64,000 bases of DNA, from NCBI RefSeq assembly GCF_000526715.1, contig NZ_JAGP01000001.1, positions 1,426,001 through 1,490,000 of the forward strand, in the 5' to 3' direction. The notes under the pieces were generated by a model. It was not told the origin of the DNA, ran no database searches, and was given only the letters and a program-made list of their open reading frames with translations. Source of the stretch: Hydrogenovibrio kuenenii DSM 12350. GTDB lineage: Bacteria > Pseudomonadota > Gammaproteobacteria > Thiomicrospirales > Thiomicrospiraceae. The position numbers and the translations under genes are program-made. Below are positions 58,139 through 64,000 of this stretch, piece by piece. Position 1 is the first letter of the stretch, and every line of letters starts with the position of its first letter.

Positions 58139-60918
58139 GCAATTAATTCCTGATTCATTTCAGTCAAAAGACTGTCTAATTCATATTCAAACAAGCCCCA
58201 CGCTTTTTGTAGTCCACCATTATCTGAAAATGGGCTATAGTCAAAATCGTCTCGTTCAATAGAGCAGCTGGCAGCAATATGATCTTTAATTAATCTTAAC
58301 CATTGGGTTTGTTGCTCTGAGAAAGCGGTTGAACGTTGGGCATTATGGCGAAAAATCCATTTTTTAAATTTAGCATCAACCTGTTCAGCAAAGGGCTTTA
58401 ATTCAGCATCAAGACCGATCGCAAATCGAACGAGCGAGATTATATCGGCTATCTGCCTTTGATTGTTACTACTTTTACTATTTGTAGCGTTAATGCGCTC
58501 GTATGCATTCCACAATTTTTCTGTCGTCAATAGCAGAGGAGGTTTATTAAGCACTTGGTGCAGCTCCTCAACCATTTCGAATGTTAAACCTCTGCGTTGA
58601 TATGGCTGCTGATAAAAAAAGCTTAATGCTTGAATATCGTCTTTATGTTGTTCGATAAAGTCTTTAAAACTCTTAATCACTTGCTCAGCATTATCTGCCG
58701 CATGGCTGCTATAACCAGAATAGGTTACCGTATCTAAATTGATATGATCAATAAGCTGCTCACGCTCTCGACGTGCAGATTCAATCGTCTCCCGTGTTTC
58801 AGGGTTATCAAAGCATTCGCAAGCTTTATCAATCAGCTGTACTTTAGCAGTATCGCGCTCTTGGTCTGTTAAGGTTTCTTCTGTACGATCAACACCCAAA
58901 TTTTTAGCATTATCGATGGCTTGCTTATTAATGGTGTCTGGATCTATCGCCATAAGCAGCTCTCTTGCTAATTGAGGTAAAGGCTTACCAGCTAGCTTTG
59001 CTACTTTGTCTAAACCGCGCTTATCTAACTGCTTGCTTAAACGAGTGAGTCTATTGGCTAAACTTTGAATTGTATCGTCATCTCTATGACCCATTGCTAC
59101 GCCTTGCAATAGATCCTTCATTGCAAGATTAGGATTTCGCTCTAATGGACGACTTTCAGTTTTGAGAGATTTTTCTACGCCTACTGCATCAATCAGAACA
59201 AAGCGATCTTTATCGCATGTGGCGCTTTTACTGACATTATGAAGGTCTTCGTAACTTAAGCTTCTAACACCACGACCCTTCATTTGCTCATAATAACCTT
59301 TGCTTCGAACATCTCGCATGAATAACAGGATTTCTAATGGTTTAACGTCGGTACCTGTTGCGATCATATCTACGGTCACGGTAATACGTGGGAAAAAGTC
59401 ATTGCGAAAATCATTAAGAATGCCATCAGGATCTTTTGCACTGTAGGTAACTTTTTTACAGAACTCATTACCTTGCCCGTATTCTTCTCTCACTATTTGA
59501 ATAATGTCATCAGCATGGCTGTCTGTTTTGGCAAAAATCAACGTTTTAGGAACTTCTTTACGAGTAGGAAAGATTTCTGTTTCGACTGCTTTTTTCATTG
59601 CACGAATGACTTGTCGAATTTGACTGATATTTACAACTGATCGATCAAGTTCTTTGCTGGTATAAGCACTGTCTTCTTCAGCCTGCGCCCAGCGCTTTTT
59701 GCGTGTAAGTTTATCTCTATGATCTAACCACTCTTTGGCTTTAAGCTCTGCACCTTTATCACCAATTTCAGTTTCAATCTCATACACATCATATCCAACG
59801 TTTACCCCATCAAGCACAGAATCCTCATAACTATACTCAGCGACTATATTTTCATTAAAAAAACCAAATGTACGTTTATCAGGTGTTGCAGTTAAGCCTA
59901 TAGTGAAAGCATCAAAATAATCTAACACTTGTTTCCATAGGTTATAGATAGAACGATGACATTCATCAACAATAATAAAATCGAATGTTTCTATTGGAAC
60001 TGCCGGGTTATATTGGACAAACTTAGCTTGCTGTTGATTTTGCTTAACTTCATGCAAGGAAGTATCCTCGGCACTTTCGTCAATAGGACTACCGCTTAGG
60101 ATCGAATACATACGCTGGATAGTACAAATACAAACCTCAGCAGCACTATCTACGGTGTTACTACTTAACCGTTGCACGATATGGTTTTCATGAAAAAACG
60201 TTTGTTTACCCTGAGGCTTGAAAGCGTGAAACTCTTGCTGTGCTTGTTTTCCAAGATTACGCGTATCCACTAAAAACAAGATGCGCTTAGCTCCCCCATG
60301 ATTAAGTAATCGATAAACTGCATTGATCGCAGTAAAGGTTTTACCAGCCCCAGTGGCCATATGAATTAGTGAACGGGAACGATTTTCTGATAATGATTTT
60401 TCTAGGCCAGTTATAGCACTGACTTGGCATTCACGTAAATTTGCCTTTGGTAGGCTTGGCATATTCTCTTTTAAACGTGTGCGCAGAGTTGATTCTTGTT
60501 TAAACCACTCCTGTAGGGTTTCTGGTTTATAAAAGTGAAATATCTCTCGGGCTCTTGGAGCGGGATCTCTTAGATCGGTAAAATGAATAACTTGGCTAGT
60601 TGCTTCAAATAGAAAAGGAAGAGGCTCTTTATCTTTACGATATTTAATATTGCTTGTTGCATATCTGAGAGTCTGCTCTTCAACTTGATTTAAGATAGTT
60701 TGGTCTTTCTTTGCCTCGATAACACCAACTGCTGTACGATTTATGAATAAAAGGTAATCTGCAGGACCTGTATCTGTAGGATACTCTCGTACAACTACGC
60801 CCAAACCTTCGCCGAGGTTAACTTTAGGCCATGTTTGAACTTTCCAGCCAGCGAGATTAAGCTGCTCATCAATTAATACGCGTGCTTGAGTTTCTGGTTT
60901 TAAACCATAGATATCCAT
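58135..60918 (-). CDS. hsdR: Type I restriction endonuclease subunit HsdR
   Basis: ATP-dependent translocase and nuclease, 927 residues. The nuclease motif near residue 65 (ADYLLFINRTAVGVIEAKKD) carries the Asp...Glu-x-Lys triad. Helicase motif I is MATGAGKTFTAI near residue 187, the DEAH-type motif VDECHRSIYN near residue 315, followed by TATPDKRT and later GRGVRSL. It is closest in outline to EcoEI-type R subunits. First gene of the operon; the 380-base upstream region to the tRNA holds no clear promoter. Confidence 0.95.
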   Translation of the reverse strand: MDIYGLKPETQARVLIDEQLNLAGWKVQTWPKVNLGEGLGVVVREYPTDTGPADYLLFINRTAVGVIEAKKDQTILNQVEEQTLRYATSNIKYRKDKEPLPFLFEATSQVIHFTDLRDPAPRAREIFHFYKPETLQEWFKQESTLRTRLKENMPSLPKANLRECQVSAITGLEKSLSENRSRSLIHMATGAGKTFTAINAVYRLLNHGGAKRILFLVDTRNLGKQAQQEFHAFKPQGKQTFFHENHIVQRLSSNTVDSAAEVCICTIQRMYSILSGSPIDESAEDTSLHEVKQNQQQAKFVQYNPAVPIETFDFIIVDECHRSIYNLWKQVLDYFDAFTIGLTATPDKRTFGFFNENIVAEYSYEDSVLDGVNVGYDVYEIETEIGDKGAELKAKEWLDHRDKLTRKKRWAQAEEDSAYTSKELDRSVVNISQIRQVIRAMKKAVETEIFPTRKEVPKTLIFAKTDSHADDIIQIVREEYGQGNEFCKKVTYSAKDPDGILNDFRNDFFPRITVTVDMIATGTDVKPLEILLFMRDVRSKGYYEQMKGRGVRSLSYEDLHNVSKSATCDKDRFVLIDAVGVEKSLKTESRPLERNPNLAMKDLLQGVAMGHRDDDTIQSLANRLTRLSKQLDKRGLDKVAKLAGKPLPQLARELLMAIDPDTINKQAIDNAKNLGVDRTEETLTDQERDTAKVQLIDKACECFDNPETRETIESARREREQLIDHINLDTVTYSGYSSHAADNAEQVIKSFKDFIEQHKDDIQALSFFYQQPYQRRGLTFEMVEELHQVLNKPPLLLTTEKLWNAYERINATNSKSSNNQRQIADIISLVRFAIGLDAELKPFAEQVDAKFKKWIFRHNAQRSTAFSEQQTQWLRLIKDHIAASCSIERDDFDYSPFSDNGGLQKAWGLFEYELDSLLTEMNQELIA

Positions 60919-61264
60919 TCAGTTAGCCCAGCTTTTTACATATAGAAATTACTTATTAATTTATTCAGATTTTGAAATTGTTGATTATCAAATACCAACA
61001 GTTATATTAATGGCTAGAGAAATCGTTTTCTAGTTAATTTCTGCTTTATCTACCCCCTTTAAAAAGCTGCTTTCACACATAGCACTAAATCAGCACACGT
61101 AGATTTATAGAGTGTTCAGAGAGTTGATACTTGTTAAGAGTCCTTCCATAACTCTGAGAATATTCTGATTATAGTTAAGTGTTACGGACATTTAACCATC
61201 AAAATTACAACGATATGCAAATGTGAACCCAACTGCCAACTCTACAATGGAGAATTTTAGACAT
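60919..61264. other. Intergenic region without a recognised gene
   Basis: Between hsdR and the tRNA terminator. AT-rich, no open frame with a plausible start and ribosome site, no strong inverted repeat. It must hold the hsdR promoter; TTGATA near 60976-60981 on the minus strand is a weak -35 candidate without a good partner. Confidence 0.4.
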
Positions 61265-61293
61265 AAAAAAACCAGACATAAGTCTGGTTTTTT
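61265..61293 (-). terminator. Intrinsic terminator after tRNA-fMet
   Basis: AAACCAGAC / GTCTGGTTT stem with a 4-base loop and seven T on the minus strand, ending six bases past the tRNA 3' end. Confidence 0.85.
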
Positions 61294-61298
61294 GTATT

Positions 61299-61375
<77 letters not shown>

Positions 61376-61437
61376 TTAATGTTGTGCGTATTATAGGGTG
61401 TTACAGAATTATTGCAAGTCGAATTTGGGATTAATTC

Positions 61438-61466
61438 AAAAAGAGCGTATTACGCGCTCTTTTTTG
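61438..61466 (-). terminator. Intrinsic terminator of the nuo operon tail
   Basis: AAAAGAGCG / CGCTCTTTT stem overlapping the stop codon of the DUF2818 gene, followed by T on the minus strand. Confidence 0.8.
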
Positions 61467-61776
61467 AAGAATGAATAAACTGTTTGAGGTTGTATCTGTA
61501 GATAAAACCAGGAAAAGCGAAGATGGCGAACATAAACAAAGTGACTACATAAAACTGCCAATCTTGCTCTTTGACATGCCCCATTACTTTATTTTGTAGC
61601 AGGTAACTAAATCCACCCATTACAAGAAAGTAAAGGAACCATTCTGCTAGGTTAATCCAAACACTTTTGGTTGGTACTGTGATAAACACAAATAGCTTGT
61701 TTTGCAAAATCCATGGGACATTTGCTAATACGATAGCTGTAGAAAGTAGAATCCAAACAGCAGCATCTAATGACAT
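61450..61776 (-). CDS. DUF2818 membrane protein downstream of nuoN
   Basis: 108 residues with three hydrophobic helices: AAVWILLSTAIVLANVPWI, LAEWFLYFLVMGGFSYLL and FYVVTLFMFAIFAFPGFIYRY. This pattern matches DUF2818, commonly found after nuoN in beta- and gammaproteobacteria. Function is unknown; a role in complex I assembly is often supposed but I see no evidence here. A terminator separates it from nuoN. Confidence 0.82.
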   Translation of the reverse strand: MSLDAAVWILLSTAIVLANVPWILQNKLFVFITVPTKSVWINLAEWFLYFLVMGGFSYLLQNKVMGHVKEQDWQFYVVTLFMFAIFAFPGFIYRYNLKQFIHSSKKSA

Positions 61777-61794
61777 ATTTTTTACCCTTTTAAC

Positions 61795-61824
61795 AAAAAG
61801 CCCTAAGGTTAGTTAGGGCTTTTG
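61795..61824 (-). terminator. Terminator between nuoN and the DUF2818 gene
   Basis: AAAGCCCTAA / TTAGGGCTTTT stem with a short loop on the minus strand, ending in T. It would separate most nuo transcripts from the DUF2818 gene. Confidence 0.8.
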
Positions 61825-61829
61825 GAATC

Positions 61830-63275
61830 TTATAAGCTGTTATAGCAAAGCGAAATCAGCGATGAAGGCATTAAACCTAGTATCAACAGCGCAATAGAGA
61901 AAAAGCTTACTGCCCAATTTAATTGGTTACTAACTGGTTCTGCCTTAGCGTTGTCATCTGGTTCATCAAAATACATAGTTTTGACAACTTTCAGATAGTA
62001 AAACGCACTGATAACCGCGGTAACAACAGCGTAAACCGCTAGCCAAACAAAGCCTGACTTAACAGCCTCTTCAACAACGGTTACTTTTGCATAGAAACCG
62101 ATAAACGGTGGAATCCCTGCCATAGAGAACATAACAAACAACATCATTAGCGCTAGCCAAGGATTTCGTTTATTCATGCCTTTGAAGTCAGAAACTTTAT
62201 CAAAGGCATTGCCTGTTCTAGCAAGTGCTACGATCATACCGAAACCAGCAACACCAGTAATCGCATAAACAATGATGTAGAACATTGCTGCTGAATAACC
62301 ATCAGGTGTTGCAGCAATGATCCCTAACAACATGAATCCCACGTGCCCGATACCAGAGTATGCCAGAAGACGTTTTAAATTGTCTTGAACAAGTGTGACG
62401 ATTGCACCAACTGCCAAAGATAAAACGGAAATCATGACGATAAGCGTTTGCCAGTCGTGAACTAACCCTGGAAGCCCTTCTATCAAAATACGATATAGCA
62501 TGGCAAAACCAGCAAGCTTAGGTGCTGTACCCATAAATAAGGTTACGGCTGTCGGTGCTCCATGGTAAACGTCTGGCACCCACATGTGGAATGGGACGGC
62601 ACCCAGCTTGAATGCTAAACCAATCACAACAAAAACAACACCGAACGAAAGCACAACATCGTCTGCTTTGCCTGATGCGATGACTTCTGCCATTTTTGAG
62701 AACTGGATTTCGCCAGTAGCACCGTAAACCATCGAGAAGCCGTATAGCAACATACCTGTTGCCAAAGCACCTAGTACGAAGTATTTCATCGCGGCTTCTA
62801 GTGCAAACTGATTGTCTTTACGCATGGCAACCATTGCATAGATAGCCAAGGACATAATTTCCAAACCTAAATACATGGTAATTAGGTTGTAGGCAGAAAC
62901 CATAACAAACATACCTAGCACACCAAATAGACCCAGTGTGAAGTACTCGCCTTTATAGAATTTCTTTTGTAGTAAGTATTCTCTAGAGAAGAGGAAAACC
63001 CCTATCGAGATTAAAACAATAAACAGTTTTAACACATCACCAAAAGTGTCTCTTACAAAGCTTCCACTAAAGGTGATGATTTGTTCGGTTGCAAAGCTCT
63101 CTATGATGAGATAACCAACAACCACCAAAATAACTTGAGTTGCATAGTAGGTTGCGAACTCATAACGTTTTGACCAAATCGTATCGGCAACGAGAAGCAA
63201 TGACGCCAAAACCAGTAGTACGATTTCCGGCATTGCGGGTGCGAAACTTGGGATTACAAAATTCATCTGATTCAC
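61830..63275 (-). CDS. nuoN: NADH-quinone oxidoreductase subunit N
   Basis: Antiporter-like proton-pumping subunit of complex I, about 14 membrane helices, 481 residues. Key features: the helix 5 Glu in YLGLEIMSLAIYAMVA, lysine in FKLGAVPFHMWVPDVYHGAPTAVTLFMGTAPKLAGFAM, and LVQDNLKRLLAYSGIGHVGFMLLGI. It lies 11 bases after nuoM on the minus strand, the normal order. Confidence 0.97.
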   Translation of the reverse strand: MNQMNFVIPSFAPAMPEIVLLVLASLLLVADTIWSKRYEFATYYATQVILVVVGYLIIESFATEQIITFSGSFVRDTFGDVLKLFIVLISIGVFLFSREYLLQKKFYKGEYFTLGLFGVLGMFVMVSAYNLITMYLGLEIMSLAIYAMVAMRKDNQFALEAAMKYFVLGALATGMLLYGFSMVYGATGEIQFSKMAEVIASGKADDVVLSFGVVFVVIGLAFKLGAVPFHMWVPDVYHGAPTAVTLFMGTAPKLAGFAMLYRILIEGLPGLVHDWQTLIVMISVLSLAVGAIVTLVQDNLKRLLAYSGIGHVGFMLLGIIAATPDGYSAAMFYIIVYAITGVAGFGMIVALARTGNAFDKVSDFKGMNKRNPWLALMMLFVMFSMAGIPPFIGFYAKVTVVEEAVKSGFVWLAVYAVVTAVISAFYYLKVVKTMYFDEPDDNAKAEPVSNQLNWAVSFFSIALLILGLMPSSLISLCYNSL

Positions 63276-63286
63276 TCACCTATCTT

Positions 63287-64000
63287 TTATAGTTTTGACG
63301 TTGTCGCTTGAATCAATAGATTCTCGACAGAAGTATGCATTACATCAATGACTGGCGCTGGGTAAATACCTAGCAATATGACTGCAACAGCTAAAGTTGC
63401 CATGATTGCGAACTCGCGTGAGTTCAAATCATTCAATTTAGCAACGTTATCATTTGACACTGGACCAAAGAAGACACGTTTTACCATCCAGAGCGTATAT
63501 GCCGCACCGATAATTAAGGTGGAAGCCGCGATAATACCGTACCAAGCGTTGGCCTTAAAGGATGACAGGATAACCATGAATTCACCAACGAATCCTGATG
63601 TCCCTGGCAGACCTGCGTTTGCCATTGCAAACAGCACGGCAAAGAAACCAAACCAAGGCATTTTGTTAACAACACCACCATAAGCACTGATTTCACGCGT
63701 ATGCATACGGTCATAAAGCACACCAATCATCAAGAACATGGCGCCAGAGATGAAACCATGCGAAATCATCTGAATCATCGCACCTTCCATACCAATCATA
63801 GAACCTTGCGTTGATTGCGTGTTTTGTAGGATGTCAAACACTAGGAACATCCCCAATGTAACAAAGCCCATGTGTGAAATCGATGAGTAAGCAACCAGCT
63901 TTTTCATGTCCTTCTGAACCATTGCCACCAAGCCGATATAGAAGATGGCGATTAATGATAAGGTGATGACCAACCAATCTAATTCCATAGACGCATCAGG
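63287..64000 (-). CDS. nuoM: NADH-quinone oxidoreductase subunit M, 3' part
   Basis: Only the C-terminal 238 or so residues are in the window; the frame continues past position 64000 (codons for PDAS precede the internal Met at 63988), as expected for a protein of about 500 residues. Motifs: VQKDMKKLVAYSSISHMGFVTLGM, ISHGFISGAMFLMIGVLYDRMHTRE and ANAGLPGTSGFVGEFMVIL. The apparent ATG at 63988 is internal, not the start. Confidence 0.96.
   Translation of the reverse strand, partial: PDASMELDWLVITLSLIAIFYIGLVAMVQKDMKKLVAYSSISHMGFVTLGMFLVFDILQNTQSTQGSMIGMEGAMIQMISHGFISGAMFLMIGVLYDRMHTREISAYGGVVNKMPWFGFFAVLFAMANAGLPGTSGFVGEFMVILSSFKANAWYGIIAASTLIIGAAYTLWMVKRVFFGPVSNDNVAKLNDLNSREFAIMATLAVAVILLGIYPAPVIDVMHTSVENLLIQATTSKL

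Noticed and set aside
63287-63988. Complete small NuoM-like gene from ATG 63988
   Set aside because: The frame continues to the window edge with conserved NuoM residues, so it is the 3' part of nuoM.

Overview
The window looks like a chromosomal segment of a flagellated, AT-rich gammaproteobacterium, most likely a Thiomicrospira / Hydrogenovibrio / Thiomicrorhabdus relative. That assignment is inference from gene content, base composition and protein style; no ribosomal RNA is present to settle it.

Layout. (1) 1-7425, minus strand: a polar-sugar operon, legB-legC-legH-legI-legG plus a partial gene cut by the window edge. It encodes nearly the full legionaminic (nonulosonic) acid pathway and sits behind an mltC-like lytic transglycosylase with a near-consensus sigma-54 promoter. 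(2) 7555-23581: a large flagellar block: flgBCDE, flgFGH and flgIJKL on the minus strand, then flgT and cheV, and flgA, flgM, flgN and a PilZ gene on the plus strand. Each minus-strand flg operon has a sigma-54 -24/-12 element. flgM has a sigma-28 promoter, and two more sigma-28-like promoters point antisense into intergenic gaps. (3) 23602-27835: divergent umuD-like and umuC genes around a dyad operator, a small unrecognised gene, and a Bcr/CflA exporter. (4) 27832-51159: a nitrate assimilation locus. It contains mobA, moeA, a trpD2-like gene, cysG, nasA, nirD, nirB, an FAD reductase, nrtABC, a PP2C/kinase fusion, an FNT channel and the NasS-NasT sensor/antiterminator pair. A divergent PAS chemoreceptor gene lies next to it. 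(5) 51217-52146: an HDAC-type deacetylase. (6) 52282-60918: a defence operon, hsdR-hsdS-ptuA-ptuB-hsdM, in which a Septu-like ATPase/HNH pair is nested inside a type I restriction-modification operon. (7) 61299-64000: tRNA-fMet, a DUF2818 gene, nuoN and the 3' part of nuoM.

How it works together. Nitrate enters through NrtABC (and perhaps the FNT channel), is reduced by NasA and then NirBD, and relies on CysG for siroheme and MobA/MoeA for molybdenum cofactor. Expression appears to be controlled by NasS/NasT antitermination. Four leaders (nrtA, FNT, nasA and the chemoreceptor) share a GAGT-hexaloop-GCTC hairpin overlapping an intrinsic terminator; nasT has a related leader. Four of the five transcription units also share a TGG-N10-TTTCT promoter-like element. 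The most unexpected member is the chemoreceptor, which links nitrate sensing to taxis. The flagellar, transglycosylase and sugar operons appear to share sigma-54 control, suggesting that the sugar decorates the flagellin.

A dispersed, roughly 20-bp sequence built on a CCAG-N-CTGG dyad occurs at least ten times in both orientations. It occurs mostly between genes but also inside legC and the chemoreceptor gene. I know of no name for it.
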